Part shown: one piece after another, positions 23,067 through 35,125 of the stretch
Numbering within the stretch: the first letter of the stretch is position 1
How the letters are laid out: each line of letters starts with the position of its first letter
Origin: Ambrosia x helenae
Lineage: Eukaryota; Streptophyta; Magnoliopsida; Asterales; Asteraceae
Direction: 5' to 3'
Assembly (NCBI GenBank): GCA_030844895.1
Contig: CM061227.1
Coordinates: forward strand, 109,856,238 to 109,920,237
DNA: 64,000 nucleotides
Translations under genes and position numbers: made by a program
The notes under the pieces: generated by a model
Told to the model about the DNA's origin: nothing
The model's input: the letters and a program-made list of their open reading frames with translations, nothing else
Database searches by the model: none

Positions 23067-25522
23067 TGTAACACCCCAACCGATGGCGGAAACATCGGGG
23101 CGTCACGAATGAATGATTGTTCAGTAGCTCATGGTGAATAATAAATTTCATTAAATGATTTAAATGAGTTACATACAATTGTTCTAGAATTTGTACATCA
23201 AATTGAATAAAACTATACACGTATCTTCAAGCATCAATTCAAATCTTCAAGCAAATAGAACCTGAAACATGTTAAGTTGAAAATGTTTTGGGTCAACAAA
23301 AGTTGGTGAGAATTACATAGGTTTTTGATAATTGAGTAAAAATGATGTGCAATTCATGTGTCATGTCAATCTAGTCCATATGCGAGAACATACTAGAAAT
23401 AAATCGAGTGCATAATCAACCCTGATGACTGTTATAAAATGATACATACCATACGCTCATGGTCCAATTGAATATGTTATACGATAACAAACACCCACGC
23501 TACCTTTGTAGGAGGCACGTATCCGGGTGGGATTGTCAGTCCAATAGATCTATCAATGTTTACCGCCGGCTTGTACGGAGTTAATGATTATGCTAGAATG
23601 GTGCTTACTCTAATCATGCTCAAGACATAATGCAACATAGAAAACACATAGACACATTGATGATTGAATTGCATAAAATGATGTTGTAACATGTTTCACC
23701 CCAGAAATGGTGATAAATAGAAAAAGGGGCTATGTAAAACTCACCTTGGTAAAATGTTATATCTGTTGAGAAATGTGTTGACCAAATGTATCAAGTATCA
23801 CCCTAAAATGAGGTAATAAATATGTCTAAGTCTATCAAGTCTACAAATGTATAAGTTCTAGGGCTTCGAATTGGGGATAATTGCTCGTTTGATTAATATT
23901 AAAAATATTCGCCAATTGAGAGAAATTTAGTAAATAAATACTAAAAATCTTTTTATAAATGTTAAATCTAAAATAGTCACAAGAATGTGTTTAAAGTACA
24001 AAATTATTTTTATAAAAATTATTTTCTTTAAAATAGAATATTAATTCTATTTATAACAAATAGTCAAAATTTAATCTTAATATCTAAAAATATTAAAATT
24101 AAAAAATTATAAGTTTAAAATTTATATTTCTGTTCTAAATGATCAGAAATAATTTGTATAAAATTTTGGTGCAAAAATAATGAAAATTGAATTTATTATG
24201 ATTTAATTATGATTAAATCTAACAAAAATTGATTAAAAATATAAAATAAATGATTTTACTGAATTAAAAATTATTTCAGTAAAGTTTAATGTTATAAAAA
24301 CTTAGGATAATTTTTGTGGAAATTAATAAGATCGTTTTGATATTTTTATAGATTTTTATAAATAAAATAGAATAAACTTGATTTATTTATTATATATATT
24401 AAACAAATAAATTTTTGAAAACTAAAAATTGGGTGTTGAACTTTTTCATCAGGTTAACATAATATAATTTTTGTAGAATTTATAAAAGGGTTTTGGTATT
24501 TTAAAATGAATTTTAAAGATATAAATGAATATATATATATATATAAGTTAAGCCTAAAAAAAAAATGATGCTAGTGGGACTCGAACCTGGCCATCTGGCC
24601 GGTTCATGTCTTTGTGAAAGGAAGCCAACCAACTGATCTGTTGATCAGTTGGTGTTGAATATTGTTTCGAGATAATTAAATACACATAGTAGCAGATCCC
24701 ATTATCCCCAAATCAAAAGTTACAAGCCCTAGATTATCCAATCAAGCGATTCACACATCAATAACCTGATTAATCTTAGGGTTTATGATGTGTGAATGCC
24801 GATAATCAAAACCCACAAAAAAAATGTGACTTACAATGCCGATTCGTATACGATTGGCCGGTCAAAGATAATAGTCAACTGTGTAATCGTGAGGCACAAA
24901 TCAGAGTGTTTTGAAGACAATTGGGGGTTGAGAAAAGATTATGAGCGAGTTGTGAAGGATCTCAGATCATCAATTTATAGTGTAATAGCTTCAGTCATCG
25001 AATTGGCAAGTGTTGACCCACATTGAAGTCCATACGCGTTTTATGACTAATTGATTAACAATCAATTGATAATTAACGTGTTTTCCTAGTCAGAAGGGCC
25101 GAAGATTATGATGCCGTGTTAATCTAGTCAAAAGCGCGTCAATTATGTAAATTGAATTTGGTCAAAAAGCTTCCATATATGCTGCAGTGCTGTTCGTGAA
25201 TGAAGGAGGGAAAAAGAACAGCAGCAATATGATGTTAAATATTATTTGAGTTGGATTAGAAACATGAAGTGTGTGTGGAGCAGGTGGTGTAAACGTTGGT
25301 GTGTGTATGAGAGGTCCCCGGTTCGAAACCCGGCTGAGACACTCTCTTTTCTTTTTTTTTTTTTTTTTAAACTGATAAGGGGGTTTGGGCTTGGTTTGGG
25401 CCGGGTAAACAACTGCTGGGTCAGGTGGGCCGATTCTTGGGTTGGGTTAAGAAATTCAACAAACAAATATTGCATTAAGATTAATATTATCATTTATTAT
25501 TATTATTATTATTATTATAAAC

Positions 25523-25556
<34 letters not shown>

Positions 25557-25657
25557 TATGAGTTAGGATAATGGAGACTTAGGCACGTTTGTATAAAACG
25601 TAACGAGAATAGGGGCGTTTATATTAAAATTTGGGGAAAAATTTTCGCGATGTTACA
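23067..25657 (-). repeat. Subfamily B 5' LTR, 2591 bp
   Basis: Same organisation as the LTR at 19069-21662; differences include the length of (TA)n near 24532 and 25528 and scattered single bases. Confidence 0.93.
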
Positions 25658-27826
25658 ATATGCACCCGCCCGGCTCCCAGCCGACGGGTGGGGTCTGTCA
25701 ATCCCAATAGATCTATCCACATTTCCCCCGTTGTGCCCCGCACATTCATGGTTTCCCCGGGACTTTACGTATCGTATAGTATGTAAATGAATTAACACTA
25801 GTATAACATGATAATTTATGTAATAAGTATAAGCATGTGTCTCCCCCAAAATGTAAAGCGTAAGGTGGGGCCGTGAAACTCACCTGATGCTGCTTTTCGC
25901 ACTAAGACAAGTAAACCTGCTCAATAGACGGCCTCGAATACCGGTGACCTATCATGACGAGCGTATAAGGTGTTAGACTAACAACCCGTAGGTTGATTAG
26001 TCCCTAGTAGTCCAGACCATAACCGTGTACATATGAAATGGTGTTTTAAACGTTTAACCGACTACACCAGACAAGGCCCGACATCCCATTGGTGACCCGA
26101 CATCTCACATGTTAGCCGAAAGCAAGATATAATGCAATATATGCAATTAAACACTTAATGCGCGCAAGAGTTCACCTAATCTAACATAACAGTTAATTAA
26201 CGCATAACACAGTCCTAACACGTGTTGCCAAGTCATTAGACATGTCCGGGGGTTCCTAACATGTTTCTAGGTGTCAATCCGTGTTTCGGGATGTTAAAAT
26301 ATACATACAGCAGCATTACACGCGATTAGGAAATCAAACTAGCATTTAGGATTGTAATCACTAGTAGAACTGACATTTAGGATTGTATTTGCTAGTAGTT
26401 GAGGTGAATAGGGCTCTAATTGCCTATATATAGGCGATTAGGAGTCCTATTCGCATGAAGCTTCATGCGAGTAGGATCCTACTCGCCTCTGCATGTCTGT
26501 AGCGCATTTTCGCGTGTCAAACTCTCCAAATCAGATCCGAAACATGTAAAAACACCCAATAATCATCCTAACACATTAACAAACATATTTCAAGCAAAAC
26601 CCCTAAGTTTTCATCGTTCTAACAGTTCCGAATGCGAGCGTTTTCCCAAAATAGTAACTTAGCATGTAAACATCATATCAACATGCAAGAACTTGCCCTA
26701 AATGGCAATTATTCAGATTAAATCACATAACCACGTTGTCCGATAGCATCCTACTGTTCTAGCATCATCCTAGAGCATCCACAATCCTTCAAATGGGTCA
26801 AAACATCAAGTATCAACAATACACAACCAAAACCATTCAAACTCCTAGGACATCATCATACTAACTTGTAACAACCATAAACATCATAATAACACAAAAA
26901 CAACCATGATTCAATCCTAAAAATTCTATCTTTAATCACATATAACACATATAACACATGTAAAGGTGTGGGTTTGTTTAAAAACGGTTTTAAATGGATT
27001 TTCAAAGACAAAAACATTTATAAGTCAAGTCTGGACTTTTAGGGAGTAAAATATAATCATTTAAAGGTTTGGGTTTGAATAACACACCTTGTATTTAAGA
27101 GGAGATGATGGAAAAAGCTTGGAAATGGTTGTTTTGATGTAAAAATAGGTTCCAGAGGGTGTTTGTGGGTTGAGATAGGTTATGGGACGGCTAGGGTAGC
27201 ATAAATGATGTTTTGGAGGTCAAGGGTAGTATTTATAGGCGTTTTTAATCGTTCTGAGCATTTCAGGCGAGTACGCAGCAGTAGAGGCGAGTAGGGCTGC
27301 TACTCGCATGAAGCATCATGCGAATAGCCCCCTGTTCGCCCCAAATACCCCCTACTCGCCTATCAAACTGCGCGATTAGGCTATCACACATAGCATAATC
27401 GCCTATAGCCTATGTGTCCGGGTTTTTGGCGCATTAAACCCTATTTTAACATATGTAATCACGTTTTCACATACCGACAAGTCATATAATGATTACTAAC
27501 ATATAATGCATGATAACTAACACGTTCCCACCCGATCACCAATTCCCGGGATCCGAGACTTGCATACGTGCGTTAAATCCGATGATTCCACGAATCACCG
27601 ATCCTTGTACACATGGTTATGGACCGACACCCAATGGTCCTTCGGACTATTGTAACGACTCCCGATGATTCCCGAATCATCGGTACGACTCAACCGACCC
27701 AGTCAAGTATGATATTAAGTAGTTGTTTTCAATGTTTTCGTTGAGATAGACTCGTATGTATGCAAAGTATGAAACGCATGTATGTAAAGTATGAAAAGTA
27801 TTAACCTGAATATGCCGGGTGTCACA

Positions 27827-27964
27827 TCATCCCCCAGTTGAAAGAATTTTCGTCCCGAAAATTTAATGAAGTCCGGAGATGAAGAGACGAAAGGAAGAAA
27901 GAAAAGAATTTTTTTTTCCCGTTGTTACATCATCCCCCAGTTGAAAGGAATCTCGACCCGAGAT
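27827..27964 (-). other. Duplicated purine-tract segment of the Tekay element
   Basis: ACATCATCCCCCAGTTGAAAG occurs at about 27824 and again about 103 bp to the right (27927). The left copy abuts the LTR as the expected polypurine tract. The right one is followed on the minus strand by TGTAACAACGGG, which looks like a second, false LTR start. Confidence 0.7.
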
Positions 27965-29215
27965 TCATTTAGTTTTGGAAGCAACATAGTTCGATTCAAA
28001 CGCACGCTTAGGAAATAGATGAGGGTACTTAGCCTTCATCTGATCTTCTCGTTCCCACGTGAACTCCGGTCCACGATTTGAATTCCAACGAACCTTAACG
28101 ATGCGGATTTTACTCCGACGAAGGCTACGAATCTTATAATCTAGGAGTTCAACTGGTTCCTCCACGATACGTAAACGGTCATCAACTCTGATTTCTTCGA
28201 GAGGAACTACGAGAGATTCGTCCGCCAAGCACTTCTTAAGATTCGAGACATGGAAGACGTTATGCACGCCACTAAGCTCGGATGGTAAGTCAAGTCTGTA
28301 TGCCACCGGCCCAATACGGTCCAGAATTGGGAACGGTCCGACATAACGAGGGTTAAGTTTGCCGCGCTTCCCGAAGCGTATAACGCCCTTCCATGGAGAT
28401 ACCTTCAATAAAACCTTGTCGCCAACCTGGAACTCCAAAGGTTTGCGACGACGATCAGCGTAGCTCTTCTGACGATCACGAGCTGCCGCCATACGATTAC
28501 GAATTTGTACGATCTTTTCGGAAGTTTCGTACACCATTTCTGGACCAGTGAGTTGGCTTTCGCCCACCTCGGCCCAACAAAGAGGGGACCGGCACTTCCG
28601 TCCATACAGAGCCTCGAACGGTGCCGCCTTAATGCTGGAGTGGTAACTATTGTTGTAAGAGAACTCCACCAACGGTAGGTGAACCTCCCAACTCTTACCG
28701 AAATCGATGACACATGCTCGAAGCATGTCTTCAAGCGTCTGAATCGTCCGCTCGCTCTGACCGTCAGTTTGCGGATGATATGCGGTGCTCATGTCCAGTT
28801 GAGTACCCAACGCTTTATGTAATTGTTTCCAGAAACGGGAAGCGAAACGGGGATCACGATCGGAGATGATAGAGACGGGCACCCCGTGCTTGGAAACCAC
28901 TTCCTTAATATAGATACGAGACAACCGCTCCAGGCTGTCGGTTTCCTTAATAGCGAGGAAATGTGCGGACTTTGTCAACCGGTCGACAATCACCCAGATC
29001 ATGTCACAACCACTGGGCGACTTCGGAAGTTTGGTCACAAAATCCATTGTAATCCGTTCCAATTTCCATTCTGGAACTTCTGGTTGCTGTAGGAGACCAG
29101 ACGGCTTCTGGTACTCCACCTTGACCTTAGCACAGGTCAGACATTTGCTGACATACGAAGCTATGTCAGCCTTCATGTTGGGCCACCAATAGAGTATCTT
29201 TAGGTCCTGATACAT
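27965..29215 (-). pseudogene. Tekay gag-pol, integrase and chromodomain portion
   Basis: Minus-strand frame of 416 residues. The integrase core has its D, D and E readable at TMDFVTKL, IISDRDPRFAS and GQSERTIQTLEDML. The C-terminal part VGDKVLLKVSPWKG and RYVGPFPILDRIG is the GPY/F-type region, followed by a chromodomain-like tail ending KYPHLFPK, characteristic of Tekay/Del chromoviruses, thought to guide integration by binding histone marks. The frame is cut from the upstream part by a one-base deletion near 29248 and a TAG at about 29300, so no full polyprotein can be made. Confidence 0.92.
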
Positions 29216-31608
29216 CTTATCGGAACCCGGATGAATATAATACCGGATTTGTGAGCTTCGTCCATGACAAGCTCCTGCAAACCCCCAAATAAAGGAACCT
29301 AAACGCGCTCGGCAAAGTAATGCAGGCCATCAGACCCAAGCTCGAGGTGTTTATCAGCACCGTGCATGGTTTCAGCTTTAAGGTTTTCCTCCTTCAAAGC
29401 TTCCGATTGTGCAGAGCGGATTTGGTCAGGCAATGAAGAATGAATGGTGAGCTGTAAGGCTCGAACACGACGAGGTTTCACAGACTCCTTCCTGCTCAGG
29501 GCATCTGCCACCACGATCGCCTTGCCAGGATGGTACTTGATGGAACAGTTATAGTCGTTCAGGAGTTCAACCCAGCGTCGCTGCCGCATGTTTAATACCT
29601 TCTGGTCGAAAATATGCTGGAGACTCTTGTGTTCGGTGTATATTTCGCACTTGGTACCGTACAAGTAATGTCTCCAGATTTTCAACCCAAAGATCACTGC
29701 ACCCAACTCTAAATCATGAGTGGTGTAGTTCTTTTCATGGACCTTAAGTTGGCGAGAGGCGTAGGCAATAACCTTCCCGCGTTGCATTAACACACAACCG
29801 AGACCACGAATGGAAGCATCACAGTACACAACGAAATCATCCGTACCCTCAGGTAAGGATAAGATAGGCGCAGAGCAAAGTTTAAGCTTCAGCATCTGAA
29901 ATGCTGATTCCTGCGGTTCTCCCCAGTCAAACTTTTGGTCCTTCTGGGTAAGAGTGGTGAGGGGTTGAGCGATCTTCGAAAATCCCTCAATGAAACGACG
30001 ATAGTAACCCGCAAGGCCTAGGAATTGCCGCACCTCAGATGGCGTCTTTGGTGCTTCCCATTCCTTAATAGCTTCAATCTTGGCCGGATCGACATGAATT
30101 CCTAGTTCATTAACCACATGCCCTAGGAATTGTACTTCACGTAACCAGAAATCACACTTTGAGAACTTAGCATACAACTGCTTCCATCTCAAAAGATCCA
30201 AGACTAATCGTAAGTGTTCCTCATGATCCGTCTCGTTCTTAGAATAAACCAAAATGTCATCGATAAACACGATAACGAATTTATCGAGATAGGATTTGCA
30301 AACGCGGTTCATCAAGTCCATGAAAACAGCAGGTGCATTCGTAAGACCGAAGGGCATGACCAGGAACTCGAAGTGGCCATAACATGTACGAAAGGCGGTC
30401 TTTGGAATGTCAGCTTCTTGTACCCGCAGTTGATGATACCCAGACCTCAGATCTATCTTGGAATAAAAACTGGAGCCTTGGAGCTGATCGAATAAATCAT
30501 CAATACGAGGAAGCGGGTAACGATTCTTGATGGTTACCTTGTTCAGTTCCCGGTAGTCTATACACATACGAAGGCTCCCGTCTTTCTTTTTGACAAATAA
30601 GATAGGAGCTCCCCACGGGGATGAACTAGGTCTAATGAACCCTTTTTCCAACAACTCCTGCAGTTGATTAGATAATTCTTGCATCTCGGGAGGTGCAAGG
30701 CGGTAAGGAGCTTGGGCAATAGGCGCCGCACCAGGCGTGAGATCAATGTTAAATTCAACCTGACGGTGAGGTGGAAGACCAGGCAAATCATCGGGAAATA
30801 CGTCGGGGAAATCACGAACAACAGGAATGTCCTCGATCCTCTTCTCATCGTTAGATGAAACCGAAACAAGAGCTAAGATCGCGGAATACCCTTTACGTAA
30901 GTACTTATACGCCTTCATACACGAAATGATGCTCAAGGGAACCCCACTTTTCTCGCCATGAACCAAAAGAATCTCTCCATCCGGGAGAGGGAGGCGAATG
31001 ATTTTATCAAAGCAAACGACTTCCGCACGATATAAGGACAACCAATCCATACCTACTACAACGTCGAAACTACCCAATGACACCGGCATGAGGTCGATAG
31101 GAAAAGATAACCCCGATAGTTCCAACTGGCATCCCTTAAGAATATGAGTTGCCTCAATATTCTTACCATCAGCCAATTCTATTAGATACTTGACCTCTAA
31201 AGGAGTCGGTACTATGTCTAACAGTCGGCTAAACTCAACAGATATAAAACTCTTATCGGCACCCGAATCAAATAAAACAGAGGCATAACGATCACAAAGA
31301 AGAAACGTACCAGTAACAGTATCCGGATCCTGACGGGCCTCACCCGACCCAATGACGAAGGCGCGCGCGTTCCTGCCGCCACCCCCGTTACCCCTGTCAT
31401 TCCTCCCAGCATTCCCTTGCTTCAGTTTGGGGCAGTCCTTCTTAAAGTGCCCTGTCTCCCCACAGTTGAAACATCCCTGATTACCCCTAGGTGCAGCAGT
31501 GGTAGTAGTAGGGGCAACCACCTGTTGCTGAGTCTGAAGATTCACCCTACACGTCTGGGCCTGATGCCCGTTCTTCTTGCAACGGGTACAATAGCTACAA
31601 TTTCCCAC
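29216..31608 (-). pseudogene. Tekay gag-pol, zinc knuckle, protease, RT and RNase H portion
   Basis: The 769-residue minus-strand frame (29299-31608) contains in order a CCHC knuckle (CFNCGETGHFKKDCPKLK), aspartic protease (LFDSGADKSFIS), reverse transcriptase with the catalytic block VIVFIDDILVYS, and RNase H (CDASIRGLGCVLM, THDLELGAVIF). The RNase H motif normally TDHKSL reads TEHKSL. An in-frame TAG at about 29300 ends it just before the integrase zinc-binding region. It copies element RNA into DNA in cytoplasmic particles when functional. Confidence 0.92.
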
Positions 31609-32290
31609 ATGATGATACCCACAACGATCACACCTAGGCAGCCTACCAGTATATCCACCCTGCCTCTATCCAGAAGACGAACCCGTAGTCTCAAACTTCC
31701 TCTGCTGCTGCTGAGGCTGCGCCGTACCCTTACCCGTGCTATCCCATTTCCTCTTGTTGCTGTTAGAGGTCTTCGCCACGGTACCCTTAGGAGGCAAAAC
31801 ACCCTCCTGAACCTTCTGTTTAGTCAACCTGTGAGCCAACCAAATGGTATCCCGAAGTGTAGTAGCATCATTTGCGGTCACCAACCCGCGAACCTCAGGC
31901 ATCAACCCACTAATGTAGAACTCGATAGCCTTATATTCAGGCGTCACAGAATCCGGGCACAAAAGTGCCAACTCATGGTAGCGAGTGGTATACTCCTCTA
32001 TCTCAGATCCCACCATCTGATGATTCCACAGCTCGTGCTCCAAACTCTTAATCTCATCCCTGGGACAATACTCCATCTTCAAACGAAACACAAACTCGGT
32101 CCATGGCAACGCATGGGCCTCCAGTAAACCAATAGTCTGCACAGTCGAATTCCACCAAGTCAAAGCACATCCTTCAAACGTCCCCAAAGCATACTTCACA
32201 CGGAACTCCTCAGGGCAGTTACACATGGAGAAAGCAGACTCGACCTTCTCCAACTAACGGAGTAGTCCCACAGCTCCCTCAGTCCCACTG
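31609..32290 (-). pseudogene. Tekay gag, C-terminal part, truncated with in-frame stops
   Basis: Residues such as YALGTFEGCALTWWNSTVQ and YTTRYHELALLCPD are the retrotransposon gag (capsid) core. Stops lie at about 31664-31666, between capsid and zinc knuckle, and near 32254-32256. Codons upstream of the latter still read as gag (FSGTEGAVGLLR) to about 32290, where similarity stops abruptly at the right 55-bp repeat. The gag N-terminus, leader and 5' LTR are gone. Confidence 0.88.
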
Positions 32291-32345
32291 AACAACTATT
32301 TAAAATGAATTAAAACAAGTTAAGTTTTTTTTAAAAAAAAAGGCC
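32291..32345 (+). repeat. 55-bp direct repeat, right copy
   Basis: Partner of 18081-18135; see that entry. Beyond it the right flank continues CGTTGCGG instead of the palindrome seen on the left. Confidence 0.9.
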
Positions 32346-33296
32346 GTTGCGGTTTAACTGAAAATAAAAAAAAGTGATTGATTGGAGTGGGGTGGACACC
32401 ACACCTTCCCCTTCTTGGCTCTCGTGAATAATATGGTAGAGCCCCCCTTTAACAAGTTAGAGGTGGTGTTTGTGACTTTAACATGATGTTGTGGCATGGG
32501 GCGTCATGCCACATCACCCAATCTTATTTATGGACACAAATTCTAGACAACTCCTGGGCTTTCATAATCGGTTAAGTTCAGTGGCCCGACGTGCATAAGC
32601 TGCTGCAAAAACAAATTGTAACGGCCAAAAAAATGTTTTAATAGGTTTGTAATAACCCATTAATCTATTAATATTACATTTTTATAGTGCTTAATGATTT
32701 TTTCTTTTCATTTTACACAATTTGATTTTGATTTGTTAGTTTTTCTTTCGATATAACTATATAATCAAGCTCTAGACCAAACTTTACAACACATATGGAA
32801 AACCACAACAAAAACTACTCACCAAAAACTCTAACAACACATAGTTTTGAAGGAAGTTGGCTATATTGAGTCATGTATTTTTTAACAAACAATTATTTTA
32901 CCTATAAATGTCAGATAACATTTTATTTTCAAAAATTTGAACTCGCACCACTTCTCTGAGAGATAAACACCGTACCTATAGAGCACAAGGTCATGGGTGT
33001 CTATTACGAGTCTTAGTACTCTTTTTTTTTTTTTTTTTATGATATTTGTGTTGACTAGTTTTCTTTTAATTATTTCTTTTTATGTGTTTAGTGAACCACA
33101 TTCTTTTAGAATAATGATCCAACAAAAGTGTGCTACATTGATTATCGATTAATACGAGGAAATTGGGAAAACAAAATTTGGACCGCGATCAAGTTTGAAA
33201 AGAAAACTCTCAAAATAGGAATGATGTTATTTTTTTACATCTGGCGTATAAGATATATAAGGTCAAACTTATTATCGGTGCCATACCAATATATCA

Positions 33297-33300
<4 letters not shown>
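32346..33300. other. Intergenic DNA, no supported gene
   Basis: 32375-32420 has GTGGGGTGGACACCACACC, a short palindrome like those at ends of Harbinger-type MITEs; 32480-32510 has CATGGGGCGTCATG. Ends of an element could not be fixed. The remainder is AT-rich with a T-run at 33022-33039. Confidence 0.35.

Positions 33301-33360
<60 letters not shown>
33301..33360. repeat. (TA)n microsatellite, about 30 units
   Basis: Uninterrupted TA run that directly abuts the left end of the following inverted-repeat element. Confidence 0.97.
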
Positions 33361-33368
<8 letters not shown>

Positions 33369-34885
33369 GTTCAAATAGGAACCAACACTTAAGTGGGAAC
33401 TATAGGAACCAATATGAGCCATCCATCTTTAATGGCATGATTGTAAATAAGTAAAACTTTAATTAATTGTTATTTTAATAAAGAGGTATTAATGTCTTTT
33501 GTTCAATATCATTGTTATTAGGTAATTAATAAAAAACTCCTGTATATTTGGAAACAGAAAATTAGTGTTTATGGTATACCCAAACGTATTTATTGAATAT
33601 ATACTATTAAAATTATATCTCGGTATATATACAACAATGTATATCGGTGTATATCAGTTTTTTTTGTTCATTCATCATCATCATCATCAAACACATATAT
33701 ACAACGGTGTACATCAGTTATACATTGATGTATATCACTTTTTTTTCTTTTCATTCAACATCATCAACACAGATATACATTGGTGTATATTCGTTTTTTC
33801 ATTCATCGTCATCACCAACACAAAATATACATTGGTATATATCAGTTTTTTGTTCATTGGTGTTGAATGAAAAGAAAAAAAAGTGATATACATATATACA
33901 ACGGTGTACATCAGTTATACATTGATGTATATCACTTTTTTTCTTTTCATTCAACATCATCAACACAGATATACATTGGTGTATATTCGTTTTTTTCATT
34001 CATCATCATCACCAACACAAGATATACATTGGTGTATATTCGTTTTTTTCATTTGTCATCATTCAACATCATCAACACAGATATACACTTCATTTTTCCT
34101 AATGAATATACACCTGTGATATTTAACGTAACATTTAGAACATTATTTACCTACTATACTACACTTGTGTATAAAAATTAATAGATATGTTGTTATACAA
34201 TGGTGTATAACAACTAATAAACTAACAACAAATCTTTTCATCGCTGTACAACACAATAACTACATATAATACACCAGTGTATAACTATATCGTCATTCCA
34301 ATACTGTACGTAAGTATGAATTCCAGAATACAAAACAAACTTTTTCAAAAGTCAAAAATAAAACGAAACTATACGGATCATCCGATACAAATCACAAAAA
34401 AACGTATGAGAAAACGAAATACAGTTAAAAAACAAAAACAATACATGAATACCTTGATTTTCAACACTATTTAGTAACAAGGGTTGTGATGGTGTTTCAT
34501 GATCTTCTATCACATGAGATTGTGATTCAATGGTTTCATGTATATAATTATTATCCATAACTTGGAATTATGAATCGTAGGACGATTTTAGTTTCTTTTT
34601 AATCGCAAGTTTTTTCAATCAAATTGAATTAAATCTTCTGATTGCTATGAACGTGATTTTTATGATTAAGGAATTAGAGATGATAATGGTTGAGAGATTT
34701 AAGGAAACCCAATCTCTAATTAAAACAACTGCCATATATAAAAAAGTCTTAATCAATTAAAAAGATAATATTTAATTGTCTAATTACATAAATACCCTAG
34801 ATCAAAATTATAAATGGATGGCTCAGATTGGTTCCTAAGTTCCTAACTAGGGTATTGGTTCCTATTTGATCTTTTTCCTATATAT
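33358..34885. mobile_element. TA-flanked inverted-repeat element, 1.5 kb, non-coding
   Basis: The left end TATAGGGTAGGGTTCAAATA continues GGAACCAACA...GAGCCATCCATC. The right end, reverse complemented, is TATAGGAAAAAGATCAAATA continuing GGAACCAATA...GAGCCATCCAT, an imperfect inverted repeat of about 70 bp. Both ends sit in (TA)n runs. The interior has tandem blocks but no protein domain. It resembles MITEs that insert into TA microsatellites; superfamily not certain. Confidence 0.7.
33600..34100 (+). repeat. Tandem repeat array inside the TA-flanked element
   Basis: Units of roughly 50-115 bp built from ATATACATTGGTGTATAT, a T-run and TTCATTCATCATCATCACC-type words. The block ATATACAACGGTGTACATCA occurs at about 33697 and 33895, giving a longer period near 198 bp. 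The open frames here are simple-sequence translations. Confidence 0.8.
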
Positions 34886-35003
34886 ATATATATATATATA
34901 TACTAGCTAATTACCCCGGGACCTTCCCGGGGTTGAAAATCTAATATGACTTAATAAAAAATGATAAAAGAAGAAAACATACCAAACATAAACTCAGTCA
35001 TAC

Positions 35004-35125
35004 AGACAAAAGATGATGCCTCGAATCCACCATGACCATTAAATAAAGCGTAGAACGAACTTGCGAGACCACCCCACTTGTAAGCATCACCCAAATGCTT
35101 AGACAGATCATCAATCATTGTGAGA
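35004..35125 (-). pseudogene. PP2C-type protein phosphatase exon fragment
   Basis: The minus strand reads IDDLSKHLGDAYKWGGLASS, then FYALFNGHGGFEASSFV, followed by a donor-like GTATGA. This is the first metal-binding block of plant PP2C phosphatases (usual form FYxxFDGHGG), with the Asp that binds metal replaced by Asn. The rest of the catalytic domain is absent. Carried inside a Helitron, it is best read as a captured and decayed exon. Confidence 0.75.

Larger units (their letters stand above)
19069..25657 (-). mobile_element. Non-autonomous LTR retrotransposon (LARD-like), subfamily B, complete, 6.6 kb
   Basis: Two nearly identical LTRs flank a 1404-bp internal region (21663-23066). ATATG is duplicated at 19064-19068 and 25658-25662. 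In minus-strand order: 5' LTR 25657-23067, a primer-binding site next to it, a gag-start relic, a purine tract, and 3' LTR 21662-19069. No pol is present, so it must use proteins from another element. LTRs differ only by a few substitutions and microsatellite lengths, which points to recent insertion. Confidence 0.93.
18581..27826 (-). mobile_element. 3' LTR of Tekay-type Ty3-gypsy element, interrupted by another element
   Basis: On the minus strand the LTR starts TGTGACACCCGG (27826) right after a purine-rich tract CAACTGGGGGATGA, and ends GGGTGTGACA (18581). Removing the 6589-bp insertion at 19069-25657 and one ATATG copy leaves about 2.65 kb. It holds several palindromes built on GGCGATTAG and GGCGAGTAGG (26416-26487, 27267-27420). 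The 5' LTR is missing because the element is cut in gag at about 32290. Confidence 0.8.

Noticed and set aside
30214..30495. Plus-strand frames over the Tekay pol region
   Set aside because: Antisense shadows of the minus-strand reverse transcriptase and gag.
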